Assembly: GCA_021186555.1 (NCBI GenBank)
Contig: JAJKFL010000008.1
Span: 14,005,936 to 14,069,935, forward strand
Direction of reading: 5' to 3'
Length of the DNA stretch: 64,000 bases
DNA from: Reticulitermes speratus
Lineage: Eukaryota; Arthropoda; Insecta; Blattodea; Rhinotermitidae
The number at the start of each line of letters is the position of its first letter. Positions within the stretch are counted from its first letter, which is position 1. The notes beneath the pieces were generated by a model. The model ran no database searches and had not been told where the DNA came from. It saw only the letters and a list, made by a program, of their open reading frames with translations. Shown piece by piece: positions 44,165-54,040 of this stretch. Made by a program: the position numbers and the translations under genes.

Positions 44165-44460
44165 GTCTATCAGTTAACTCTACTGACCAGGCTAATACTT
44201 GAGAAGCTAACAGTCAGGAAAGTATCCGCTACTATCAACCCAAACCGTTACTGTCTTCACAAGAGCTCGCTACTTCTCCATAACCTCACACATTGTTTCT
44301 TTAACATGGATTCCAATATTGCATTCATATTATATCTGTGTATTTTCCAAGCGGTGTCTTTCCATCCGATTTTCAGGCTGAACTTGTGTACGCATCTCCA
44401 ATCTCCAAGCCTTCTGCTTGCCACGTCAGTCTCCCTGCTGTGTATTTCATGATACAGTAG
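44165..44460 (-). mobile_element. RTE-like LINE (family F), decayed C-terminus
   Basis: Minus strand: NRMERHRLENTQI, then RALVKTVTV and a 3' UTR with GTTAGCTTCTCAAGTATTAG and AGAGTTAACTG. They match KRPLGRPRRRW, WRALVKTVMNLRVP, and the tail CTTCTCAAGAACG...GAGTTAGTTA. Several stops and indels. Confidence 0.6.
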
Positions 44461-45130
44461 TATTTGATGAGAAGAACAAATTATGAAGCACTTTAGTGTG
44501 TAATTTTCAGTATTGCCCCATTACTCCTCTCCCATATATCCACATATTCTTAAACACCCTACATCTAAAATTTTCCTTTAGGGTCAGAGACCCTATTTTG
44601 CGTAGATTCAAAAGAAGGAGTAAAATAACCCTTTTGGATATATTAACGTATAAGGTCTCAGACAGGAGACACGGCGATACACGTTTACGAGTAATTTCAT
44701 TATATTTTTTTGTGAACCTCACCATATACGTAGATTGAAATATTTGAAGGAAATTGAGCGACAGACTTTTTCCCAGAACTTCGTGTTTACTGTAAGTGTA
44801 CAGTTCTAAAATATTACAAGAATCTTGATTCTAATAGTACAGTATTCTTTACTACGTTGCATCTTTCGTAATGTGATGACGTATGTAATAACAAGCATTA
44901 CATTGAACGGAATTACTGCAGTGGAATGCAGCTCATTATAACGATCGGTTAGGCGTGGTGGCCATGACATTCCTTTTCATGTGTCTGAAATTAAGCCTCT
45001 GGCTTCTTCCAAGTTAGAATTACTTCTGCAAGATAATTTTGATATAATTTCTTGGACGTCGAGGGGGGGGGGGGAAGGTTCTTTCAGTGTTTGGACGATA
45101 CACCTCAGAAAAATTTAGGAAGACGTAGAG
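44461..45130. other. Unassigned DNA with a G tract
   Basis: A G run of about 12 lies at 45063-45074. Nothing else recognised. Confidence 0.4.
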
Positions 45131-45354
45131 TGATGGTACCAACAAATGCACACAAGTGTATTGAAATTAGTTTATATATACAATGAACTCCTACATGTTT
45201 CGGCCAACCATGTGGCCATCTTCAGAGATGTAATGTACAAACGTTAGATACATTAAAAAATATAAAATGAAATTATAAAGGTATCAGAAACATGTAGGAC
45301 TTTGTCGTGTATATAAACTGATTTCGGTATAATTGTGTGAATTTGTTGGTATCA
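45131..45354. repeat. Foldback FB-2 with two arms
   Basis: The left arm (TGATGGTACCAACAAATGCA, CTCCTACATGTTTC) is the inverse of the right arm (GAAACATGTAGGAC, GAATTTGTTGGTATCA). The full hammerhead-like core is in the left arm only. The right arm keeps the GAAACATGTAGGA half. Confidence 0.82.
45183..45236 (-). ncRNA. Hammerhead-like RNA fold, core residues intact
   Basis: Minus strand: ACAUCU, CUGAAGA (45225-45219), an extra U, hairpin GGCC-loop-GGCC, GAA (45201-45199), palindrome ACAUGU (45198-45193), A (45192), then GGAG. All hammerhead core letters (CUGANGA, GAA, then a non-G base at position 17) are present. Helix I is short (UCU with GGA, including a G-U pair) plus a possible distal GUAC/GUAU pairing. 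Helix III has no loop and could form only between two RNA copies. Confidence 0.4.
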
Positions 45355-46449
45355 TTATTGTATGTATTCAAATAATACACGGATCATGGATCATATAAAG
45401 TTAGGAAGAGTTTACATAATAATCTAAAACTTTTGGCGTATTTCGTAGATTCTCTTATTTTATATAGACCTCGAATTATGATAAAACATAGCGTAAAAAT
45501 AATTTTAATTAATTATTTTGAATTCCAGTACACGGAATATTGAGCAGTAGATATTTGTTTTATTTTTCTCTACAATTTCTGATTGGTAATATTTTTATTC
45601 CCATAAACATTTACGGAGTTCCGCGCGAGATGCAGTCACAAAGGTGTGTAGTTCTTCATGCATAGTGTCCGTTACGAAGTGGTGAAAGGAAATTAAAGAA
45701 ATTTCCAATATCAAGCTTCATTAAAATGAGTTCAGAAGTTCTGTATTTTTCATATGAAGACAAACAGACAGACGTGGTTGCTAATCTAATAGATGCATTT
45801 CTGCAACTTCTCGTTGCAAATGCGTCATAAAATTGGAAGTAAATTCGTAAGTCTAGTGGAAGTCGAACCCGCGTTTTTCAGTGTTGGACCGTACACTGTG
45901 ACATTATAATAGTCAGCTGCACGTATGGAATTAGAGAGATTTTTAAAACCGACAGCCCTGTTCATAATTTGTGACGGTACAATGCAGCGTGTGGATGCTT
46001 TGTTGTGTTGATCAGCTTGTTTAATTATATGTCTAAAGAAGGCAGGCTTCCAGGCACCCTTGCCAGAATTACTTATATTATGGATGAGTCTTTATGAAAT
46101 GAGATGAATGTTGTGTATTCAACAATTCTTGAAACTACGATTTGTCATTCTTCTACATACCAAATACTGGCGATCAGAGCTGTCGACATAAAACATGGAG
46201 TAGTTTGCCTTTTTGTGACGGCGTCTTATATTTTGAGAGCCATATTAAGGGTGATAAAATTGTGGAGGATGCATAAAACATTTTTTGAAAAATGTGAAGG
46301 AAAATGGCTATTATGGAGACGGAATTGGATGTTTTTATGATAGGCCTATTCAATTGTAAATGAAGCAAGTTTTGGGATCTGAAATGGAGCCATCGGGCTC
46401 TGGTGAGGTGTAGGGATACGTGACATGTTCTCATGGACTTCGACTCTGA
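45355..46449. other. Unassigned AT-rich DNA with one tRNA-like stub
   Basis: Near 45855-45910 the minus strand has GCGGGTTCGACTTCCACTAG, a B-box-like element preceded by a possible anticodon arm. Not a complete tRNA. Confidence 0.35.
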
Positions 46450-46658
46450 GGCACATGAAGGTGGTAATGTCAGCCCTACGCACCGGCCGCTTTTACCACC
46501 CAGGAGCTCATTTCTGTTAGAAGCTAAGTCGACCCCAGGGCCATAGTGCGGCCGGAAGGATTATGTAATTAAATATTCAAATGACACCATCGGGAATCGA
46601 ACCCGCGACCTTCCGGCTTGTAGCGCAGTGCCTCAACCAACTGCGACACAGCATGCCC
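46450..46658 (-). repeat. SINE family C, 3'-truncated
   Basis: Minus strand starts GGGCATGCTGTGTCGCAGTT, B box CGGGTTCGATTCCCG, body ATGGCCCTGGGGTCGACTTA and GGCCGGTGCGTAGGGCTGAC, ending at CATGTGCC. Some 120 bp of the 3' part seen at 23.3 kb are missing. Confidence 0.88.
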
Positions 46659-46837
46659 AAAAATATCAAGTAATAGATTTATAATCTTTAGTAAAAAAAT
46701 CGGTCAGGAATTAAGTTTACTGCACATGTATTTTGGGTTCTTTATTTTCAGCTCTAATATCAAAGGTCACATTTAATTTTACTGCTATCCCACTACTTTG
46801 CCACTCAGTCCCCGCCACAACTGAGGCACTTGTCTTA

Positions 46838-47379
46838 AGCCGGGTTTAGACGGCGCGTGACTCGGCTCGTTTTACGTCATAACTGACGTCATTGACAAAG
46901 AATCGTATTCAAACGCGCCGTGTAACCGGCCTGGCGCGGCGCGACTTGTGACTGGTGGAGCGAGGCTCGTTGGATCGCCTCAGAAGCGGTTTTTTCACGA
47001 TCCTCAAAGGGACTCGGCGCGGGCAGCTTTAGCGGCTACACGGCGCTTGCAGTGTACTGCGCCAAGCCAGTCTCGTCCTTGCCTGTATACACTTAGGTCT
47101 GGTCTTTGTTTTCAGCTGTTGGGGTGCGCGAAGAGTGAAAGTTTCTGTCCCACAATTGGTATTGGCTAGAATGGAGTGGTCAAACGAGGACATTTTTAAG
47201 TTCATAGAACAACACGACTTATTCCACAAGCCGAGCGAACCTACCCGAGCAAGGCCGCTGGTCCGCCATTTGCCGAGCTGCGCCGCGTCGTGTAGCCGAT
47301 TGTCTTTTCTGTTCCGATCTGTTGGCCGAGCAAGTGACGTCACGTCACTGGACGAGCCACGCGCCGTCTAATCCCGGCT
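46838..47379 (+). mobile_element. PIF/Harbinger-type nonautonomous element
   Basis: 542 bp between TTA trinucleotides (46835-46837 and 47380-47382), the usual PIF/Harbinger target duplication. The 20-bp ends are inverse with one mismatch (AGCCGGGTTTAGACGGCGCG left; AGCCGGGATTAGACGGCGCG read from the right). The interior is GC-rich with repeated GGCGCG words near the ends. It carries the start of a MADF-like frame but no DDE transposase, so it would depend on a full-length relative. Confidence 0.85.
47171..47371 (+). pseudogene. MADF-like N-terminal fragment in the Harbinger element
   Basis: An ATG at 47171 opens a 66-codon frame starting MEWSNEDIFKFIEQHDLFHK. The pattern W-ED--KFIE-----L---- matches the first helix of the MADF/Myb-SANT-like DNA-binding domain encoded by the accessory gene of PIF/Harbinger transposons. 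After about 25 residues the similarity ends and the frame runs into the GC-rich terminal DNA (SEPTRARPLVRHLPS...), which is not domain-like. MADF domains are normally about 80-90 residues, so this is the first third. The break marks the internal deletion that made the element nonautonomous. A functional short peptide cannot be excluded but nothing supports it. Confidence 0.6.
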
Positions 47380-47479
47380 TTACCGTGGGACGAGCTTTCC
47401 TACCAACCCTTTTGTTAGAAGTCTGTGTTCTGTGTTATCAGCCATCGTGTTAACTCTTTCCACATAGCGATGATAATTA

Positions 47480-47616
47480 GATTTGTGGCCACCCAGATTT
47501 TGTTTCAGCGCCGGTAACAGATAAGAATCCCTTGGTGGCGAACTGCCCTGATATCATCAGCATTATTGTAGGTACTTTGGTTAAGAAATTATGCCACATG
47601 TAAACTTGTTTTCTGA
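47480..47616 (+). repeat. Dispersed repeat shared with 43.2 kb
   Basis: GATTTGTGGCCACCCAGATT, TTGTTTCAGCGCCGG and TTATGCCACATGTAAACTTG align with 43178-43260. The middle part here is longer and contains a second GGTGGCGAACTGCC-type segment. Confidence 0.6.
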
Positions 47617-47764
47617 ACAATTCTCACTGTAGTGTTGATCACAGATACTGCACCTTAAATCGTGTTTCTGGCCTTGCTGTATAAGAGCATACTGAATTTA
47701 CTGAAGTTATTGACAGAAGGCAAGCGTCCTTAAGTTATTGTTGTAATCAGCTGTTAGTTTAGAG

Positions 47765-48259
47765 CAGGGGTCGGAAAACTACGGCCCGCGGGCCGCATCT
47801 GGGCTGGGTCTTCATTTCATGCAGCCCCCAAAGATGTATCAACGTTTTGAATAAATAGTCCATTTCTTATAAGTTGCAGCAAACTGAGAATAGTTAAGTT
47901 TACCATACATTTTTTTTACATTCTTTTTTCAACCCTGTAGTCTTTTGCAAGGGTTATGAAATTTCTGCCCTTAGAGTGTCTAAAAGTCTAACAATGCTGC
48001 AGCCTTGGTAATTTATTTTTGGCGGTATCTGTTATCACTAAAAATCGCTCAGCTGTAGAGATATAGTGTTTATTTAAAGGAATTTTCCTGGTAAGGTGAT
48101 AAGAAATAAAGAAATAAGTCATTATTCGTGATGTCATAATTTGTGCAGACGTTGCTTTCTGATCTTTTATGTATCTTTGATTTCAGTCCGTCCTCTTGGC
48201 CCGCGAAACCTAAAATATTTACTTTCCTGCCCGTCTCCAAAAACGTTTGCCGACCCCTG
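47765..48259. mobile_element. Nonautonomous hAT element, full length
   Basis: 495 bp with inverse ends (CAGGGGTCGGAAAAC left; CAGGGGTCGGCAAAC read from the right). The 8-bp TSD matches at 7 of 8 bases (47757-47764 GTTTAGAG, 48260-48267 TTTTAGAG). The CpG-rich GGCCCGCGGGCCGC next to the left end and GGCCCGCGAAACC near the right end are typical of such elements. No transposase frame. Confidence 0.9.
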
Positions 48260-48267
48260 TTTTAGAG

Positions 48268-49557
48268 CCTTACTCTCTGTTAGTGTATTTTTATTAAAAT
48301 ATGACCGAGGTTAAGCTGTATTTACTGTGCGGTCTGAGACACTTCATAAAGACATGCCCCTTCGCCCAAGTTTATTTCCGTTTATTTTACTATCATCATG
48401 TTCATCACGGCCTGTTGATACGTCCTTCACGTCTTTGTTCTAGTAGTCCTTGCTTTCAGCACGATTGTTTGTTTGCTAGTCGTGATGTCTCATCCTCTCC
48501 TCTGACACGGGTTGAGTGCAACAAATCGCATTCCCGGTTATCAGAGCATCGCCCTCCTGTCTGGGACTTTCTGCTAGTAGTTGTTTGTATACTTTCCTTG
48601 CACCAGATTAATAAAATAAACTCCCAATAATCAGCTCATGTCCGTCGGTTAGTATGCTCTGTTCCCGGCTTTACTGAAATGAAGTTCAGTGAAATTTGGT
48701 AATATTTACACAGTTTGTACATATCTAATTTAGTATATGGAGCGCACATGGAACTAATAATTACGTATTATACTATGTGCCTGATTTGGGTGAAACTTGT
48801 GAAATGGGCCCATATTATGGGGCTGATATTTGTCTTTTCATATGATTTGTTTCAAAATGTGTTCAACAACTAAGATTAGATTTACTAATGGAAAAATATA
48901 ATAAACTATCATCAGTTTAATTTTGGTTTTTGTCCGTTCTACTGAACTCTACGTTACATGGAACTGAAATTCAAAAGTAAACAGTTTATCAAAAGCAGGT
49001 CCTTACACAGGCTTTATTAATTCAAATAATATAAACAAAAATGAACACTTTACACAAATACGTGAATTTATTGCAAAAGATTACATTATTACTTAATATA
49101 CAACAAATTTCATTCATGTCTGTTACTTTATTTTAAGCCTTTTTTTCTGTAAGTGTTGGTTTAAAGAAATACAAAGACGGACGATTTATGCCTCTTCCCG
49201 GTGCCAATATTTATTGTGTTGATAAGTTTTTCAGCAGTTTCATTTACAGTATTGTTCAATTTATTGTTCTTACCGTGTGTTTATTGTAGATGACCAAAGT
49301 ATGCGTTCTTGGTTCAAGTCTGTGTTAAAACAAGTTTCAAAACAATGAAGTAATTGTATGCAAAAATTTTAAGGTGCGCAACTCTAATAACTCTTACTTA
49401 ATGCTTGTGGCTAGGTGCAGGTTACAGGGACATTATTTTGTCTGACAATTTCTATTATTACTTCGCTCAGACCGTTTCGCGTGATGGCAGGCAGCCCGCC
49501 GATCGTCGCTAAGGTTATATAACGTCGATGGTAGATGAATGAATGTGTATGAAGTAT
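48268..49557. other. Unassigned DNA with one 109-codon frame
   Basis: A plus-strand frame at 48301-48630 (contains SRDVSSSPLTRVECNKSHSR) starts right after the hAT TSD and ends among AATAAA-like words. No domain, signal peptide or coding bias that I can defend. The rest is AT-rich and unrecognised. Confidence 0.4.
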
Positions 49558-49715
49558 TGGTAGAATGATGGTGATAGGGGAAACCCGGAGTACTTGGAGA
49601 AAAAAAAATTGTCCTAGTGCCACTTTGTCTACCTCAAATTCCATATGGGCCAGTTTGCGGTTGAACCGTACCTTGGGGGCAATGCCGGCTACTAACCGCC
49701 TGAGGTGTGACGCGT
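49558..49715 (-). repeat. SINE family D, diverged and 3'-truncated
   Basis: Minus strand: GACGCGTCACACCTCAGGCG, GTTAGTAGCCGGC, body GGTAGACAAAGTGGCACTAG and AAGTACTCCGGGTTTCCCC. It stops at the CATTCTACC part. Confidence 0.75.
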
Positions 49716-50153
49716 CTGTGCTCAGTGGAATTTCAGTCGTCTTATCAAGTACCTAATTTGTCGCCAATTTCTTCAGTTATTATCACTTACACTTCAAACT
49801 GGATTTACCAACAACTTCACAGACGCCTTTTTATCTATGTAGTTGTAAGTTTAAAGAGTATTTGGCAGCTTTGCCTCATGTTTCAAGTCCCTGACATACC
49901 TGTTACAAAACTCTTGTCTTTTATTTTATTGTGTACAAACAGTGAATACTTCGCGCTGCATGGTACTAAGCACTCGGTATGTAAACAGATTACCTTTCTT
50001 AACTCACATTTTTCAGTCCCCTACAATTACCACACGTTGAGGTATTAAACATAATTATGTTTTCAGGGCGGTGAATCGTTGACGGATATTCCATTAAGGT
50101 TTTATGCAAAGTAATAAATGTGTTGGTGATATTGTTATTGGCTTTAATATAAT

Positions 50154-50222
50154 TGTCATCAGCATTATCATCATTTTCACTGTCATCAGCATTATCATCA
50201 TTTTCCGTGTCATCAACATAGC
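50154..50222. repeat. 27-bp tandem repeat, 2.5 units
   Basis: TGTCATCAGCATTATCATCA then TTTTC occurs at 50154 and 50181, with a partial third at 50208. On the minus strand it would encode ENDDNADD repeats. No larger gene supports that frame. Confidence 0.8.
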
Positions 50223-50520
50223 CATCTGATGTTCGTGAAAAATCGTCCCTTAGCGAGATGCACGTAAGCTGCTGACGCTCTGACGATCTCTGCAAAGACT
50301 CTGATATATTCGCAGAACAAATTGTTTTTCTTTATCGTATTATATAATAGGTGTTGTGCTGTGTCTATTAAAATGCCTTATGAGGGCTGTAACTTCATTC
50401 TTTATAATTATGCACATTTGTTTTTTTTAATTTAACCTTTCATTAACTAAATTTTATCATTTTGTTTTGTTTTGCCTTATTTTGTTCTTGTCTGGTTTAT
50501 ACGCTATACTTCACTTACGT

Positions 50521-51309
50521 AGTACGTATGTATGTGTAGTATGTATGTAATGTATGTATGTATGTATGTTGTATGTTGTATGTATGTATGTATGTAATAA
50601 GATGTTGTATATGTATGTAGTTGTTATGATGTTTATGTATGTAGTATGTATGTATGTATGTATGTATTATGTATGTATGTATATATATGTATGTGTGTAA
50701 GTATGTATGTGTTTATGTTGTATGTATGTAGTTGTATGTGTGTATGTATGTATGTGTTGTATGTATGTATGTATGTATGTATGTAGTGTATGTATGTATG
50801 TTGTATGTATGTATGTGTATGTATGTATGTATGTATGTATGTATGCATGTGTGTATTATGTATGTGTGTATGTATGTATGTTGTATGTATATGTATGTAT
50901 GTATGTGTGTATATACGTATGTATGTATGTGTGTATATACGTATGTATGTGTGTATGTATAGTGTATGTATGTGTGTATGTATGTATGTATGTATGTGTG
51001 TATGTATGTTGTGTGTATATGTATGTATGTGTGTATGTATGTATGTGTGTATGTGTGTATGTACGTATATGTATGTGTATGTATGTGTGTGTTGTGTATG
51101 TATGTATGTATGTATGTGTGTGTATGTAGTGTATGTATGTACGTATGTATGTATGTATGTATGTATGTATGTGTATGTAATGTATGTAGTTGTATGTATG
51201 TAGTGTTTATGTATGTATGTATGTGTGTATATACGTATGTATGTGTGTATGTAATTATGTGTATGTATGTAAGTATGCATGTACGTATGTATTTTATATG
51301 TATTATGTA
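50521..51309. repeat. Long (TGTA)n microsatellite, left block
   Basis: About 790 bp of imperfect TGTA/TATG units with TGTG and TTGTATG variants. All long frames in it (YIHTYIHTH on the minus strand, MYVCMYVC on the plus strand) are by-products of a 4-bp repeat read in three frames, and are not genes. Confidence 0.95.
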
Positions 51310-51311
51310 TA

Positions 51312-52235
51312 CGAGGGCTGTCCAAAAAGTATCCGACTATATTTTTTCCCGCGGTAAGTAATGGCGAAAGGGTGGGGAAACTGAGCGTAGTGGTAGAAGG
51401 GACTTTCATTGCGCATACGTGATTTTTTGCTGCGTCGCAACACCGCCGGATGCGTCTGTCGCTGCCAGATAGCGAAGTGGTGTAACACGTGTTCGTCGCA
51501 TTCTCGTTTCGCTCAAGATGACAGAATGTTTGGAGCAGTGATACTGCATCAAGTTTTGTCAGAAACTTGGGGATACCCCAGCGGAAACAATCCGCAAAAT
51601 TCAGCAGGCTTTCGGTGATGATGCAATGGGGGTCACTCAAATTAAAGAGTGGTTCAACCGCTTTAAAGATGGCCTCATGTCGACGGACAGTGACCAGCGT
51701 TCTGGGAGACCGTCAACGAGCCGAAATGCTGATGTCATTGACAAAGTGCGGACATTGATCATGGAGGACCGTCGTTTGACCGTCCGGGAAATTGCTGATG
51801 AGGTTGGGATCAGCAGAGGTTCCGCAAACACGATTTTAACTGAGGATGTGGGCATGCGAAGAGTGGCGGCAAAATTTGTGCCCAAGCTGCTTTCCTGGCA
51901 TTGTTTCCTGGCTAAGCACGGCATTCCGCAGGTTCGCCAGGCTCCCTACTCTCCTGACATGGCTCCTTGTGATTTCTGGCTGTTCCCGAGATTGAAGACA
52001 CCGCTAAAAGGCTCCCGTTTTGACAGCCGCGAGGACATCATACAGAACGCGACGGCGCAGCTGCACACCATTCCAAAACAAGCCTTCCAGAATTGCTTCC
52101 AGCGATGGAAGGACCGCTGGGCTAAGTGTGTGGAGTCACAAGGGGCCTACTTTGAAGGGGATTAGGTATTGTAACCACCCAGATACAGAACTTTTTTTCC
52201 CGGCCCAAGGTCGGATACTTTTTGGACAGACCTCG
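51312..52235 (+). mobile_element. Internally deleted mariner inside the microsatellite
   Basis: 924 bp between TA dinucleotides (51310-51311 and 52236-52237). The ends are inverse over about 25 bp (CGAGGGCTGTCCAAAAAGTA left; CGAGGTCTGTCCAAAAAGTA read from the right). Intact mariners of this kind are about 1.3 kb, so about 0.4 kb is missing from the middle. The insertion split a TGTA repeat array that offers a TA in every unit. Both ends are preserved, so a related transposase could in principle recognise them. Confidence 0.93.
51518..52165 (+). pseudogene. Mariner transposase with in-frame deletion
   Basis: The frame starts at ATG 51518 (MTECLEQ), has a TGA at 51539-51541 where relatives have Arg (a CGA-to-TGA change), and is then open to TAG at 52163-52165. 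Kept parts: the N-terminal helix-turn-helix region (GDTPAETIRKIQQAFGDDAM, VTQIKEWFNRFKDG, SGRPSTSRN, LTVREIADEVGISRGSANTI) and GMRRVAAKFVPKLLS. It then jumps directly to FLAKHGIPQVRQAPYSPDMA and CDFWLFPRLK. The third aspartate of the DD34D triad (MAPCDFW) is present. The first two, in GDESWVYGYD-like and HHDNAPAH-like motifs of the family, are in the missing 130 or so residues. The end RWAKCVESQGAYFEGD matches the family C-terminus. It is inactive. Confidence 0.93.
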
Positions 52236-52346
52236 TATGTATGTGTATATGTATTTATGTACGTGTCTATGTACCTACACATATGTCTGCGTGTGTGTGT
52301 ATGTAATTTATGTAGTATGTAATGTATGTACGTATGTATACATATG
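52236..52346. repeat. (TGTA)n microsatellite, right block
   Basis: Continuation of the array at 50.5-51.3 kb, cut by the mariner. Confidence 0.9.
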
Positions 52347-53364
52347 TACGTATTTTGTAAATTGCCATTAGGCTGATATTTCAGCAAGTAAATGCATACA
52401 CAACTGGTTTAAGTTTAATTATTGGAATCTGCAGCAGGAGAAGAAAAAATTGCATCACAAAATATCTCGATGATTACCATTTTATTAGTATTATTATTAT
52501 TGCTGTTTTGTTTTACTCTTATTGTGTTGTCTTTGCTGGCAGTCTTGCTTTATATTTTCCTGTTTCATTTCCAGAATTTTATGGTGTTTTCCTTTGGTTG
52601 GCTTTATTACTCTTTTCAAGCATTTTGGTTAATTAATTGAATTTAATTGTTTTTCATGTCCTCAACAAAGCAAGTCGCTGGCTACAAACGTTTTTACACG
52701 TCATTGTGCCTTGTCATCAGGAGACTTGCAGCTGCCTTACGGAGGTCAGCTACCATGAAATGCTCTACTGGACGTTTTTTACTGGTTTTCTGCAGATATC
52801 TGCTTACTGCAAGCCAATAAAACTTCTTAATTGAACATATAAAATTCACAATAAATGCACTGTAATTATTAGCCTCACATTTCGTGACGCAGGTTGTTAC
52901 TGTAAAGAGTGGTTGTATCGAGGTCAAGAGCACGTAGCTGCTCTGAGGTCAGCAGCACGCAAATCACTTGCCATTTACATATTCGCAGTACACATCTGTT
53001 ACACTTCTATACCGACTAACACAAGGTTCTTGAACGGGTCGGCCCGCTGTCGGATATATCCTGGCTATAAATCGAGGACAGAACATAAACTGCTGAAAAA
53101 TACTTGAATTTACTGTACTTGTCCTAGTATAAAGGGAAGGCTACTACCTAATTCAGCATCGTAAAAAAACTAAAGTCTTGTAATGTCTACGAGGATTTAA
53201 TGTTTTTAACATAGGTAGACTTGCTATCCATGGCGCTAACATGTGTCGGGAATTTCATTGTCTATGTTACTGCAGAATTTAGGAAAGGCCCTTCTATTAG
53301 AACTGTCTCAAGATTCTTTCTAACGAATTTAAATTTTGAGAAAGTTTAACTCGTATGAAGGCTC
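52347..53364. other. Unassigned AT-rich DNA
   Basis: Nothing recognised. Confidence 0.4.
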
Positions 53365-53559
53365 AAGTCTTCTGGGATGTTGTGCTGTGTTGTTAAGTAA
53401 GTAGTTCCCGACGTTTCGAAATATCGCAGTGCGTTCCTCAGGGTCAGACATTCCAGTCAGTTCTCCTTGGGACTGAGTGACCCTGGCGTTGAAGGCACAA
53501 CTGTCATTCGAAACTTCGGGAATTGTTTATTTGATATAGGCTGACATTTCACAAGACTT
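53365..53559. repeat. Foldback FB-1 with two arms
   Basis: Left AAGTCTTCTGGGATGTTGTG and GTTCCCGACGTTTCGAA, right TTCGAAACTTCGGGAATTGT and ATTTCACAAGACTT. The minus strand of the left arm reads ACC, CUGAGGA, CGCA with UGCG as hairpin, CGAAACGUC, GGG. CC can pair with GG. The right arm's core is degraded. Confidence 0.78.
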
Positions 53560-53759
53560 TAATGTTTAGCAACACTGCTGTGAGAGCCTCAAATATCGCA
53601 TGGATACTTATGTTTTGATAAATAAAATTTTTTATAGCACAATCCAACGACTAACGTTGTCTTACAGGCTAATAGTGGAGGACACAGCGTCTGTCTTCAA
53701 GTAGAGAGCATTAACACGTCGCTCATAATTGGTAGAAACCGATCAGGTTGATAGAGATG

Positions 53760-54040
53760 TGCAGCTGTAGGCTTCTCTAAGGAGGTGCATGGATTGAATC
53801 TGGGTCAGGTTAATTGACTATCCCAAACTAGGGTTTTCTCTATGCGCGCACTACCAGAAGGCTGTGGAGCCCACTCAACCTCCTAGCCACTATATACCAA
53901 GGATCTTTTAAACCGACTTAAAGAGGCCGAAGAGTGAGCCTGACCGTTCACTTCTAGCTAGCGAGAATATTAAGAATCACGGAGCTATACCTCCATTCTC
54001 TCGTACATCCTTATGCGTTGTGCTTGTAACTTACCTTGAC
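53760..54040 (+). repeat. SINE family B, strongly diverged
   Basis: GTGGAGCCCACTCAACCTCC, ATTAAGAATCACGGAGC, TATACCTCCATTCTCTCGTA and TAACTTACCTT keep the family order at the right spacings. The tRNA head is barely visible (GGATTGAATCTGGG). Confidence 0.55.

Noticed and set aside
48301-48630. 109-codon frame just after the hAT element
   Set aside because: No recognisable domain. The start coincides with the transposon boundary and there is no promoter or splice evidence.
50633-51640. 335-codon minus-strand frame rich in YIHTH, and matching MYVC frames on the plus strand
   Set aside because: Entirely produced by the 4-bp TGTA repeat, which has no stop in these frames. It continues into the mariner by chance.
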